A stretch of DNA of 58,031 nt from Tolypothrix brevis GSE-NOS-MK-07-07A (lineage in GTDB: Bacteria > Cyanobacteriota > Cyanobacteriia > Cyanobacteriales > Nostocaceae): the NCBI GenBank assembly GCA_019358985.1, contig JAHHIJ010000031.1, positions 31,839 through 89,869 of the forward strand. The letters are read 5' to 3'. The position numbers were made by a program, and so were the translations under genes. The notes beneath the pieces are model-generated. The model saw only the letters and a program-made list of their open reading frames with translations. It was not told the origin of the DNA and did no database searches. This document shows, one piece after another, positions 18,755 through 27,507 of the stretch. How positions within the stretch are numbered: position 1 is the first letter of the stretch; every line of letters starts with the position of its first letter.

Positions 18755-18820
18755 AAATTATCTGTTAGGCGAGATAGTGTAAGACGGGCTAGGGACTGCA
18801 ACTGTTGTTTGAACCCAGAA

Positions 18821-18850
18821 TCCCCGCACTTTTAGTGCGGGGAGTATGTC
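18821..18850 (+). other. Hairpin end resembling an IS200/IS605 right end
   Basis: 10-bp stem TCCCCGCACT with a 3-base loop, preceded by AGAA and followed by GAGTATGTCAA. The same layout (AGAA, hairpin, GGGAGTAYGTCA) occurs on the minus strand at 42430-42470. There is no transposase nearby, so it is probably a solo end or a relic. Alternatively it is a terminator for the PIN module, 67 bases downstream of it. Confidence 0.5.
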
Positions 18851-18965
18851 AAATTGAGAATTATATAGGGGCAAGGAGGGTTTTCATTCCGTAAGGTTTG
18901 GAACCAGCGATCGCTTTTACTCTACAATTGGTTAGGCGATCGCTCTCCAGCACCTAACATTAACC

Positions 18966-19262
18966 TCAAGTCGTAAAAACCAATTCGTGTAATGTCTTTT
19001 GGTACTCGTTATCTGCCAAATCAAGCATTTCCCCAAAAATGGGTGAGAAGGGACGGTTTGAGTCCATTGCAGTATTAGCTTGGCTGTCAGACTCAGCAGA
19101 AAAAACTGCAAATTCAGCGAACAATCCATTAGCTTTACTAACAATAGGCATTTGACACCTCAGAAAACTGCTATTTTCATAATCCATCTTTCCACGAAAA
19201 CTTTTAGAAAAGCATTTCCCCTCCCGATCAACCTCAAATCGTATGATAGAAGATGCCATCAT
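18966..19262 (-). CDS. Possible small hypothetical protein, 98 aa
   Basis: Open frame 30 bases downstream of the tri-domain gene and in the same direction. The start follows AGGGG about 18 bases upstream. The sequence has a plausible soluble composition (LLDLADNEYQ-like C-terminus) but I recognise no family. Low confidence that it is expressed. Confidence 0.3.
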   Translation of the reverse strand: MMASSIIRFEVDREGKCFSKSFRGKMDYENSSFLRCQMPIVSKANGLFAEFAVFSAESDSQANTAMDSNRPFSPIFGEMLDLADNEYQKTLHELVFTT

Positions 19263-19291
19263 ATGATGTAGTTTTTCCCCTACCTAGTTTC

Positions 19292-21571
19292 TCACCCTTT
19301 CGGTGTTTTCGGTGGGCACCAGAAGAGGTTTTTGCTGGATACCCCAAGAGATTCCAGAATTCCTTGCATCACCTCTGTGCAGTACATCCAGTGTCCCAAA
19401 TCGTCATACATGCGATCGGGATTAAACTCGACATTGTAATGCAGCACATTGGGCAGGTCTAAAAACTCATCAGAGCTTTGGGGAGAAAGGAGCAGGAGTT
19501 GAAAAGGCTTGCCCTGGCATTGTTTTTCCAGCTTGTTAACCAGGTCAATCACCCCACTGCGATCGCTAATTCCTGTGCGGACAAAAAGCACTTTGTCGCA
19601 GTGCCGCAGTGCGTACCAAAATCGTTCAGAGCGTGCCGTGTAACGAACCCGCATCCGTTCATGAACGGGAGACATATCATTAATTGGGTCGTCTGTCTCC
19701 TCAACTTCATGGGCAAAAGACAAACCCGACCACTTACTGTGGTAAATTCTGCCTGCATCGGGACTGTAGTGCAGGAAGGCAGGGTTCCACATATCATAAA
19801 AGCCGTTGGCGATCGCATCGGCAACATCTCCAATATTGGTGGTGCGCGTCAGATCAAAGGGAAAAGCGGGACCATCGTACTCCATTTTATACAACATCAT
19901 CCGGACGGCACAGCGATCGCCCAGCGGGAGAATAGCGACACGGCTAATGTCCGATAATTTGCACTTGTATTGGAAAAACACTGCTGACTTGGGTGGTGCC
20001 TTCACTCGGCTTTCCAACCCGTCGTTACCAATCATCATGGTACGAAAAGGCGCATCGGGATGAAGGGGATCTTCATATACACCTGATGGCATGGCTTTCA
20101 GTGCTTTGCGTACCTCCTGCCACATGGGCTGAATGTTGTACTCGTTGTCTGATTCGTTGATTACCCAGAGGTAGCGTGAGCCTTGCATCCCGGATGGCAT
20201 CTCGTCTGCTTGCAAAATCCCCAAATGCCCGTCATAGAACAAAACTTGTGAATTATTGGGCGCAAAGAGATTGAAGGCAGCGCTGTATTCCAGGTTAGCA
20301 TTAGGGGGTATTTGTACTGTGGTTGCGATGGCGCCATCCTCTTGCACAGCAAAAAAGGGAAGTGTTCCTTTCTGGGCATTTTTTGCAATGTAGATGCCTG
20401 GGATCAATCCTGCTTTACTTTGCAGTGCAGTTTGCAGTTCTTGCCAATAGGGAGCAATGGTGTAGTTGTATTTTGATGGATTGCTGAGGAGCAAACGCTT
20501 TTCTTCGATACATGCACAGACATAAAAGCCTGCACTGTCAAGGTAGATGGGGACTTCATTGGGCTGCCAGAAACGTTGCAATTCTATTGCCAATTCCTCT
20601 TTGTCAATTTGGAAGAGGTGCAGATCGATCGCCTGATACATGAGGCTGTGACCGATAGTGTTGGGATGAGCGTGGTCGAAGGATGTCCCCTCTTTCCAGT
20701 GTCCGTGTCCATTATCCACTGCTGCAAACCAATCTAGTATGGGAACACCCCCATTTAACATGCGGTTGTGTGTGTCCTTTAGCAGCCAGTAGTGTTCAGC
20801 AGAATAGTCGTCATTGGGATAAACCCCGCCCAAAATCGGACGCGCTCCCAATGCCCGCGTCATTTTCACAAGCTGCTGCAAGCCGCTTTCAAACCGTCGC
20901 TGTATTGCCCTTCGTTCGTGAGGGGGACAGTAGGCTAACCCTTCATTACCTAGAGACAAGGCAATAATGACAACATCTGGTTGTTCTGGTGTGACTACTG
21001 AAGCAAACCGGGCGATGGTTCTGCTGACATTTGCCCCCACTTCTGATACATTTACGAGTTGATGCCCATATTTTTGTTGCAAAGCCTGTTCCAATAGCCA
21101 CACCCAACCTTTCAACAACCAGGCTTTATGACCTAAGGCAACAGAACTGCCAATGACGACGATTTTTAGCCCTTCAAACCTTTCGTTCAAGGACATCTTG
21201 AGAGCAGACTCCTGAATGTATCCGAATGGATAAGGCTGCAAATAGCCAAATACGCCATCATCCACAATAATAATACCGGACTGATCGTTAGGGTTGATCG
21301 GCACCCAACGGTTTGATCCTAGAGCTTCCCAACGCCCATTGCCTCTGGCATCGAGACGTACATACTTATATTCAACTCTCTGGCGAACACCTGACTCCAA
21401 AGATGGCTGAATGTCGATATATGTGTCTGTCCACCATAAAGGATAGCGATCGCTACTTGTACGCAGGTGAATACACTTGCTGATGTCCCACAATCCCAAT
21501 TCGGGAGTAGAACCTACCAGAGCAATGGATTCACCCGTTTGCGTGTATGCACTAACCTGGAATTGATACAT
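19292..21571 (-). CDS. Fusion protein: CBM20-like starch-binding domain + SGNH/GDSL hydrolase + DUF1796
   Basis: 759 aa, three domains. Residues about 1-95: CBM20-like starch-binding domain (ALVGSTPELGLWD, then YPLWWTD and VEYKYV). Residues about 133-320: SGNH hydrolase with block I GSS (141-143), block II G180, block III LGNEG (N209) and catalytic pair D299/H302 in FDHAHPN. Then a linker with two repeated modules (YNYTIAPYWQELQTAL and YNIQPMWQEVRKAL). From about 540 a DUF1796 domain (LPLGDRCAVR, FPFDLTRTTN, late LFVRTG), annotated as putative cysteine peptidase. No signal peptide. A role in deacylating or modifying a glycan is inferred from the domains only. The gene is isolated, with long repeat-rich flanks. 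Confidence 0.8.
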   Translation of the reverse strand: MYQFQVSAYTQTGESIALVGSTPELGLWDISKCIHLRTSSDRYPLWWTDTYIDIQPSLESGVRQRVEYKYVRLDARGNGRWEALGSNRWVPINPNDQSGIIIVDDGVFGYLQPYPFGYIQESALKMSLNERFEGLKIVVIGSSVALGHKAWLLKGWVWLLEQALQQKYGHQLVNVSEVGANVSRTIARFASVVTPEQPDVVIIALSLGNEGLAYCPPHERRAIQRRFESGLQQLVKMTRALGARPILGGVYPNDDYSAEHYWLLKDTHNRMLNGGVPILDWFAAVDNGHGHWKEGTSFDHAHPNTIGHSLMYQAIDLHLFQIDKEELAIELQRFWQPNEVPIYLDSAGFYVCACIEEKRLLLSNPSKYNYTIAPYWQELQTALQSKAGLIPGIYIAKNAQKGTLPFFAVQEDGAIATTVQIPPNANLEYSAAFNLFAPNNSQVLFYDGHLGILQADEMPSGMQGSRYLWVINESDNEYNIQPMWQEVRKALKAMPSGVYEDPLHPDAPFRTMMIGNDGLESRVKAPPKSAVFFQYKCKLSDISRVAILPLGDRCAVRMMLYKMEYDGPAFPFDLTRTTNIGDVADAIANGFYDMWNPAFLHYSPDAGRIYHSKWSGLSFAHEVEETDDPINDMSPVHERMRVRYTARSERFWYALRHCDKVLFVRTGISDRSGVIDLVNKLEKQCQGKPFQLLLLSPQSSDEFLDLPNVLHYNVEFNPDRMYDDLGHWMYCTEVMQGILESLGVSSKNLFWCPPKTPKG

Positions 21572-21719
21572 AGGTTTTTTGCTGATTTAGGGATACGATG
21601 CCACACGAAAAGGCTGAATCCTTACAGATGCACCCGGATTTCTCACAATTTGAGAAAAAAGATGGTTCCAAAACTGAAATATATATAAAATGGATTGCTT
21701 TGTAATTAAATACACGTAG

Positions 21720-21741
21720 AGACGTTCCGGACCGAACGTCT
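21720..21741. repeat. Palindrome family A copy
   Basis: AGACGTTCCGG with an almost perfect complement. A degenerate family B copy with the GGGTTTCAGGCAAAGCAT tail follows at 21912-21962. Both lie in the 21572-22180 spacer, which otherwise holds only a possible gene remnant. Confidence 0.7.
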
Positions 21742-21972
21742 TTACAAGGTTTGGGTTTTATGCATGTACCTCGTCAGGAGTGAAATCTTCTGTAAAACAG
21801 TATTTACAGCAGTTATAAAGCATGACCCCAACATCAACAGATTGTATAGCAAAACAATTCAAGTTGGAACGACAAAAATCACGCCCAATTTTTCGGTAAA
21901 AATGAATGTAGAGACCTAGCACTGCTACGTCTAATCAAGGGTTTCAGGCAAAGCATAATTAATTTCTTGAGT

Positions 21973-22157
21973 CTAGGAAAAATGAAGGGTCTTTATTTTC
22001 ATTTCCTTTTCCCCCTTTCCCTTTTTCCCAATAGCTGGTAAATTTTGAGGGTAGCCCTGTAACATCAGATGCACCGATTTGCCTTGATTGCAGAACCAGT
22101 AGTCCTGATATTGGTTTTTTCCTTCTGTCTCCAGGAATACTGAGTTAATATTAATTT
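21973..22157 (-). pseudogene. Possible C-terminal gene remnant
   Basis: The frame reads NSVFLETEGKNQYQDYWFCN then QGKSVHLMLQGYPQNLPAIG, protein-like in composition, but it has no start codon before running into the dsbA-like gene on the other strand. Either a truncated old gene or chance. Confidence 0.3.
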
Positions 22158-22180
22158 TTTGCTCTATAGGAGTGTTGAAC

Positions 22181-22951
22181 ATGCGTACATTGTTTAGTTG
22201 GTCTAAAAAATTACTGATTTCTCTACGTAGCTTGGCAATACTAAGCTTGCTATGTCTGATTTTAGGCTGGTCATTGCCCGCACAAGCAGCCAGTCGCATC
22301 AGTCCCAAACTCGAAGAGCAAGTTCTGCAAATCATCCGCGAACATCCAAAGGTAGTTCTAGAATCTCTCGTCGCATACCAGCAGCAACAACGGCAGCAAA
22401 TACAACAATCACAGCAGTCATTTTTGCAAGATTTGCAAACTAATCCCCAAGCGGTGATTGGTAATTCTCCTGTTACTGGTTCTTTAAAATCAAAGATTGT
22501 TTTAGTAGAATTTTCCGACTATGAGTGTCCCTATTGTGCTGAGGCTAACAAAACTGTGAAACAGTTTATGGAAAAGCATCAAGATCAAGTAACATTAGTA
22601 TACAAGCATTTTCCCCTGACACAAATTCATGCTGAAGCAGTGCCAGCCGCAAAAGCTGCTTGGGCAGCAAATCAGCAGGGCAAATTCTGGGAATATAGTG
22701 ATGCGCTATTTTCTGATCAAAAACAACTCAGTGAGGCAAAGTATTTGGATATTGCCACAAATCTCAAGTTGGATTTAGACAAGTTTAAAAGCGATCGCAC
22801 TCTCGCCGATAATGAAATTATTAAAGACATGCAGCTAGGGCAAAAATTGGGGCTGACTGGTACACCTTTCTTTGTCATGAATGGTGAAAGTCTCTCTGGT
22901 GCCGTGCAGCTATCAGAGATGGAACAAGTGTTAGCTCGTGCTACTAAGTAA
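22181..22951 (+). CDS. DsbA-family thiol:disulfide oxidoreductase, exported
   Basis: 256 aa from the ATG at 22181. The frame also offers a GTG at 22172, but TAGGAG at 22167-22172 fits the ATG. Signal peptide/anchor about 11-37 ending AQAA, a Q-rich linker (66-80), then a thioredoxin-like domain with active site CPYC (116-119) in FSDYECPYCAEA and the cis-proline segment GLTGTPFFV. This is the DsbA/BdbD-like layout with an N-terminal membrane anchor, forming disulfides in the periplasm or thylakoid lumen. A GC hairpin (22963-22981) follows the stop. The downstream CAP proteins are separated by 156 bases, so co-transcription is uncertain. Confidence 0.87.
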   Translation: MRTLFSWSKKLLISLRSLAILSLLCLILGWSLPAQAASRISPKLEEQVLQIIREHPKVVLESLVAYQQQQRQQIQQSQQSFLQDLQTNPQAVIGNSPVTGSLKSKIVLVEFSDYECPYCAEANKTVKQFMEKHQDQVTLVYKHFPLTQIHAEAVPAAKAAWAANQQGKFWEYSDALFSDQKQLSEAKYLDIATNLKLDLDKFKSDRTLADNEIIKDMQLGQKLGLTGTPFFVMNGESLSGAVQLSEMEQVLARATK

Positions 22952-22962
22952 TTATCTTCTTT

Positions 22963-22981
22963 CGGCGGGGTATCCCCCGCC
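22963..22981 (+). terminator. Hairpin after the dsbA-like gene
   Basis: GGCGGGG stem with a 4-base loop and CCCCGCC complement, 12 bases after the stop. No T-run follows, so it is a weak terminator candidate. Confidence 0.45.
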
Positions 22982-23107
22982 CTAAGTTATCCTGAGTAAG
23001 CTTACTATTGGCGATTTTTGTTCTCAAGGTTACAACTGATACATTAATGTTCGATTGACTTAATCGATTCGGTGTTAACCCTGAGAAAATAAATCGTGAG
23101 GTAATAA

Positions 23108-23812
23108 ATGCATCGCTTAGGATTGTGTGTCATTTTCTCGATTGCTTTGATAGCTAACTTTTCTCATCAGCCAGCAAGAACAAATACATCTACTTCACAG
23201 TCGGCTGTAGTCCAAAAAGTTAATCCGACTTTGTTAGCAAAAGCAAGTTACCTCTCACCTTTAGAAGAACAGGTGATTACCCAAATGAACAAAGTGCGGA
23301 CAAATCCCAAGGCATATATCCCAATTATGGAAAGCTATAAAAAGCGCTTTCAAGGCAAACGAGTCAAAATTTCTGGTAATAGCTATTTACAGACGCAAGA
23401 AGGGGCAAAAGCTGTTGAGGAAGCCATCGCATTTCTTAAGTCTGTTCGTCCTGTAGGTACTTTAACTCCATCTAAGGGTATGTCTTTAGCCGCTAAGGAT
23501 CACGTGAAAGACCAAGGAGCAAAAGGTGTAACAGGTCATTATGGTGCTGATGGTAGCAGCCCTTCTACGCGCATCAGTCGTTATGGAACTTGGCTAAAAA
23601 CCGCTGGAGAAAACATCAGCTATGGTCCAAATACGGCTCAAGATATTGTCATGCAATTAATTATAGATGATGGGGTACGCGATCGCGGTCATAGAAAAAA
23701 TATCTTTAACCCTGCTTTTAAAGTCGCAGGAGTCGCTTATGGAACTCACGCTACATATAGAACGATATGCGTGATTGATTATGCTGGAGGGTACAAAGAA
23801 AAATCCTTTTAA
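23108..23812 (+). CDS. CAP (SCP/PR-1) domain secreted protein
   Basis: 234 aa. N-terminal hydrophobic stretch (5-17) suggests a signal peptide. CAP superfamily motifs: [19 protein letters not shown] (first helix), [26 protein letters not shown] and [21 protein letters not shown], with the cavity histidines and glutamate (H in GHYG, E in GENI, H in RGHR) all present. The function of bacterial CAP proteins is mostly unknown; lipid or metal binding is described for relatives. It lies upstream of a close paralogue, a tandem duplication. Confidence 0.88.
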   Translation: MHRLGLCVIFSIALIANFSHQPARTNTSTSQSAVVQKVNPTLLAKASYLSPLEEQVITQMNKVRTNPKAYIPIMESYKKRFQGKRVKISGNSYLQTQEGAKAVEEAIAFLKSVRPVGTLTPSKGMSLAAKDHVKDQGAKGVTGHYGADGSSPSTRISRYGTWLKTAGENISYGPNTAQDIVMQLIIDDGVRDRGHRKNIFNPAFKVAGVAYGTHATYRTICVIDYAGGYKEKSF

Positions 23813-23951
23813 TAGCAAGTCCTGAAGAGCCAGATTTTTTCTGGTGTAGTTGTTTTAATAAATACTATTTATTAATGCGAATTAAGTAATTATCAGGAAT
23901 CTTTGGTAAGGTTGCTGGATCTAAAGAAAGTTGACTGTTTACTTACTGATT

Positions 23952-24644
23952 ATGAAATTATTCAAGAGTGGGATACAATCTCCGAGACTTGACCAACTAA
24001 AATCATTAGCTATTTTATGGAGATCCTCTGTGCTAGAAACTCCTGAAAAAGATGCGGAATTATTCCCACAAAAAGAAAATAGTCTCTCCCCACTGGAACA
24101 ACAAGTAATTGAGCAAATGAATCAGGTAAGGACAAATCCAGCTGTTTATGTTGCTGTCTTAGAAAACTATAAAAAGCGCTTTGAAGGCAACAGAGTGAAA
24201 ATCTCTGAAGGTGTATTTTTACAGACCACTGAAGGAGTCAAAGCAGTTGATGAAGCGATCGCATTTTTGAAATCAGCCAGACGTGTAGGTAATTTAACTA
24301 TATCCAAGCCTATGTCTTTGAGCGCAAGAGATCACGTCAAAGACACTGGAAAAATAGGTGCTATAGGTCACGATGGCAGCGATGGTAGTGACGCTTCTAC
24401 TCGAATGAAACGTTACGGAACCTGGCTAATTACCGCAGGTGAAAGTATTACCTACGGTTTAAACAACCCCCAGGATATTGTCATGCAGTTAATTATAGAT
24501 GACGGTGTACCGTCGCGGGGTCATAGAAAAAACATGTTTAACGCCGATTTCAAAGTTGTCGGAATCGCTTACGGAACTCACGCAAAATATAGAAGAATGT
24601 GCGTGATTGACTATGCTGGAGGATATCAAGAAAAATCCGTTTAA
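23952..24644 (+). CDS. CAP domain protein, paralogue without signal peptide
   Basis: 230 aa from the ATG at 23952 (the frame is open to a TTG at 23931). About 60% identical by eye to the preceding gene over the CAP domain, keeping GHDG, the ESITYG variant of GENISYG and RGHRKNMF. The N-terminus [15 protein letters not shown] has no hydrophobic signal segment, unlike its neighbour, so the product is probably cytoplasmic or exported another way. Its TAA overlaps by one base the ATG of the hydrolase, indicating translational coupling. Confidence 0.83.
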   Translation: MKLFKSGIQSPRLDQLKSLAILWRSSVLETPEKDAELFPQKENSLSPLEQQVIEQMNQVRTNPAVYVAVLENYKKRFEGNRVKISEGVFLQTTEGVKAVDEAIAFLKSARRVGNLTISKPMSLSARDHVKDTGKIGAIGHDGSDGSDASTRMKRYGTWLITAGESITYGLNNPQDIVMQLIIDDGVPSRGHRKNMFNADFKVVGIAYGTHAKYRRMCVIDYAGGYQEKSV

Positions 24645-25486
24645 TGTACCACCCTTCTCGTAAAGCCGTTAATCTTAAAGTAGAAGTCCAAGGCGAAGGA
24701 TTTCCTATTTTATGCTTGCACGGTCATCCTGGTTCTGGTTCTAGCCTTTCTGTATTTAGCGATCGCTTATCAAAACGTTTTCAAACTATCGCCCCAGATT
24801 TGCGCGGATACGGCAAAAGTCGCTTTAAAGGCGATTTTCATATGCGCGATCATTTGACCGACTTAGAAGCGCTTATAGACCGCTTGGGGGTCGAAAAATG
24901 CTTAGTTTTGGGATGGTCGCTTGGTGGCATTTTGGCGATGGAATTGGCACTAATGCTACCACAGCGCGTCACTGGATTAATTTTGATTGCTACGGCTGCC
25001 AAACCGAGAGGAAATCATCCGCCGATTAGTTTGGCAGATAATTTGTATACTGGGATTGCTGCTTTATTAAACTATATAAAACCAGGTTGGCGCTGGAATA
25101 TTGAGACATTTGGCAAGCGATCGCTTTTTCGTTATCTGATTCAACAACATACACCTACGGCTTACCGTTACATAGCCTCATCAGCGGTGCCGGCTTATTT
25201 GCAAACTTCCCCTGCTGCCACTCGCGCTCTTTATACTGCGATTCAATCTGGTTACAATCGAGTTACAGATTTAGAGCAAATTTTGTGTCCTAGTCTAGTA
25301 CTCGCTGGTACCGAAGACCGACACATCACAGTTAATTCTAGCTTAGAAACTGCTCAACACCTGATAAATTCTCAGTGGCAAAGCTACCCTAACACCGCTC
25401 ATCTCTTCCCGTGGGAAATTCCTGACCAAGTACAGAGGGATATTGACTACTGGCTGCAAGAGCATCCGCAAGTTATTATTCAATAG
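24644..25486 (+). CDS. Alpha/beta hydrolase
   Basis: 280 aa. Classical alpha/beta hydrolase: LHGHPGSG (oxyanion loop), GWSLGGILAM (nucleophile elbow Ser), AGTEDRHI (acidic residue) and NTAHLFPWE (catalytic His), plus DLRGYGKS. Soluble, no signal peptide. The start codon overlaps the stop of the CAP paralogue (TAATG), so the two are coupled. The substrate is unknown. A short heptamer-repeat block follows the stop. Confidence 0.88.
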   Translation: MYHPSRKAVNLKVEVQGEGFPILCLHGHPGSGSSLSVFSDRLSKRFQTIAPDLRGYGKSRFKGDFHMRDHLTDLEALIDRLGVEKCLVLGWSLGGILAMELALMLPQRVTGLILIATAAKPRGNHPPISLADNLYTGIAALLNYIKPGWRWNIETFGKRSLFRYLIQQHTPTAYRYIASSAVPAYLQTSPAATRALYTAIQSGYNRVTDLEQILCPSLVLAGTEDRHITVNSSLETAQHLINSQWQSYPNTAHLFPWEIPDQVQRDIDYWLQEHPQVIIQ

Positions 25487-25570
25487 TCAATAGTCAACAG
25501 TCAAGAGTCAATAGCACTGTTGTATTACTCTGGAGAGAAAAAAGAGGACATTTATTGTGTTATTCGACAC

Positions 25571-26422
25571 CTAATCTAGATTATAAGATAGGGATAACCA
25601 CTCTGGTTTTTCTAACTTAAAGTTTTTTTGAAGCATTAACTCTGTAGTTTTCAAAGCCCCTTCTACCCAAGTTTGTTCGCTAGCAGCATAGGCTTCGCCA
25701 CAAATATAAACGTTCTCATTTTGTTTTGGTCGTCGAACTCTTTTAGCAACTTCCCAAGGTTTAATATGGGGTTTCCAAAAATGGAAACCTCCACCAAAAG
25801 GTTTAGCTGACCAGTTTTTAAACACAGCAATATAAGGCTGAGGAATATTCTCTACTTGATGTAACTCTTTTAGCTGATCTTGAACAGTTAATACCATATT
25901 TTTTGTAGCCAATAGTCCAATACAGTTCAGTTAAGAACATAAATCAATTACCACAAACAAAACAGATCGACTTTTTGGAGGGGGTTTGGGGGACGCAACC
26001 GTCCCCCAATTGGGGGTTTGGGGGAGAATCCCCCAAGTCTTGGTTCTCAACAGAATATATAAGTTAAAAACCTTAACTGAACCGTATTGGCCAATAGTCC
26101 ATCCAAACTAGTAGATTTAGCGAACATATTTTTTGACCCTAGATAGGGATTTCCCTCAATCAATGGTTGCCAAAAACTCATAGCTTGATTAAACCCTCGA
26201 TGATAACTAGCTAAAATAAATGAATTGAGATTATTTTGATTTTCAATTTTAAGAGAATTAGCTTTAGAGAAATTTTCGAGATAAATTACTATGACAATGG
26301 CAATACAAAACTTCTTTAGGGGATGATTCATAGTCAGGTAAATCTAAAATTTTATTATTGTATGGATAATCACCAAATTGTAAAACCATATTTTTCATTT
26401 TGAAGTCTTTATTTTCTGGCAT
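25571..26422 (-). pseudogene. Flavin amine oxidase-like relic, split by a MITE
   Basis: Downstream part (25571-25907) encodes the C-terminal end of an amine oxidase/L-amino acid oxidase: SAKPFGGGFHFWKP and NVYICGEAYAASEQTWVEGA, the FAD-contacting C-terminal motif. The upstream part (26100-26330) reads ASYHRGFNQAMSFWQPLIEG in the same frame. Removing the insertion at 25918-26089 with one copy of its target duplication restores SLDGLLATKNMVL without frameshift. A short start (MPENKDFKMKN, 26422) is in another frame, and the FAD-binding N-terminal two-thirds are missing. So the gene was already decayed or deleted besides the insertion. Confidence 0.72.
25918..26089. mobile_element. 172-bp MITE with 10-bp target duplication
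   Basis: Terminal inverted repeats CAATACRGTTCAGTTAAG (18 bp, one mismatch), flanked on both sides by GCCAATAGTC (25908-25917 and 26090-26099). The interior has G-rich and C-rich stretches (GGGGGTTTGGGG). No coding capacity. The 10-bp duplication suggests mobilisation by an IS4-like or ISAs1-like transposase; the parent is not in the window. Confidence 0.85.
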
Positions 26423-26650
26423 TGCTGATTAATGGGATGATTTTTGTCTCACGCAGAAGCGCAGAGAGGAAGCAATCTGCGTAGGTTTTGCCCTTTTTGG
26501 GCATCATAGACAACGATATTTCAAGGGTTTCAGCCTACTTGATTTCCAAGACCTACGCAGTATTGAGAGAGGAAGAGTTTTTCAAGTTGAAGTTCAATGA
26601 TTTTATCCCGCATTTATGCAACGCCTATTTTCTATTTGTTGATGGCTTAA

Positions 26651-26715
26651 ATGAACCCAGAACAAAAGCAAGCTCTTCAAGAAGATATTCAGGCGATTGC
26701 TAAAATATCGCCCTT
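26651..26715 (+). pseudogene. N-terminal relic resembling a cyanobacterial transposase (ISKra4-like)
   Basis: MNPEQKQALQEDIQAIAK resembles the start of ISKra4-family transposases as I remember them, then diverges. The remaining 26423-27130 spacer holds no supported gene: only HIP1-rich sequence and the large palindrome at 27003-27051. Confidence 0.35.
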
Positions 26716-27002
26716 GTCAATTTATTTTCTCAGCGCGATCGCTTACGGTAGGCGGAACGGTATCGCAGAGAACACGTTGGAGCGCGATCGCATCTTTGAT
26801 TCCCCTGGTCAGCAACTTAGTTCAAAAAATGACAATCTCAAGTTTCGGATGGCTACGCTTATATTTAATGTATATCAATCGCCGTAAAGGTTTGCCCTGT
26901 TCCCACCGGAAACTAGTCTAAACTCCAGTTTTCAAAAACTGCCGATGGAAATGTCAAAAATCGTTGTGATACCGCTTGTTGACTAACTTTTGTGGGATTA
27001 CA

Positions 27003-27051
27003 CCACAAAAAACGTAAAGACGTAGCATTGCTACGTCTCTACGTTTTTTGT
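27003..27051. terminator. 49-base near-perfect palindrome, likely 3' hairpin of the DUF1816 gene
   Basis: Family B core AGACGTAGCA nested in longer arms CCACAAAAAACGTA and its complement. It lies 80 bases beyond the DUF1816 stop and ends in CGTTTTTTG on one strand, so it can act as a terminator in either direction. Confidence 0.55.
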
Positions 27052-27130
27052 GGAGATGTCTATTGACTATTGACTATTGACTAGCAACGTTCTTGAAAAT
27101 AACTTTGTTGAGTGCCTTTTGAACGTGAGA

Positions 27131-27433
27131 TTACATTTGACCGCTAAAGGCAGGCTTTACTTTACGGTCAATCCATTCCCCCAAATCTTCAGTAATTGTT
27201 AAAGTATCTGGTTTGCAGCGTTTGACATTTACTACAATTCCTTGCGCTCCTTCAATTTCCAAATCTTCTACATAGCCTGTAATTGCTGCATTGGCTTCAG
27301 AAGAATTGAGAAATGGTCCAAAATAGTAAGTGCAATTGGGCTTTTGTGTCCCGATCTCAACCCACCAAGCCAAACCAAAGCTGTCGGACGCATTGATTAA
27401 GACTTCCTTGAGGTTATCCCAAATGGTTTTCAT
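27131..27433 (-). CDS. DUF1816 domain protein
   Basis: 100 aa, soluble. Matches the cyanobacterial DUF1816 pattern: FGLAWWVEIGTQKPNCTYYF, then GPFLNSSEA and GYVEDLEIEGAQGI, ending in a region with RCKPDTLTI. The function of the family is not established. Stands alone between rlmB and the palindrome-rich spacer; convergent genes are absent. Confidence 0.85.
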   Translation of the reverse strand: MKTIWDNLKEVLINASDSFGLAWWVEIGTQKPNCTYYFGPFLNSSEANAAITGYVEDLEIEGAQGIVVNVKRCKPDTLTITEDLGEWIDRKVKPAFSGQM

Positions 27434-27507
27434 AGTTTTCGCCAGTTAATAAGTGTGCTTTTTGGTTATTAAATGTTTCTTGCTGATTTTTGTTCCTTTA
27501 CATTTCT

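Noticed and set aside
26488-26703. 71-aa plus-strand ORF in the spacer before the DUF1816 gene
   Set aside because: No motif recognised and overlapped by the better-supported transposase N-terminal relic at 26651.
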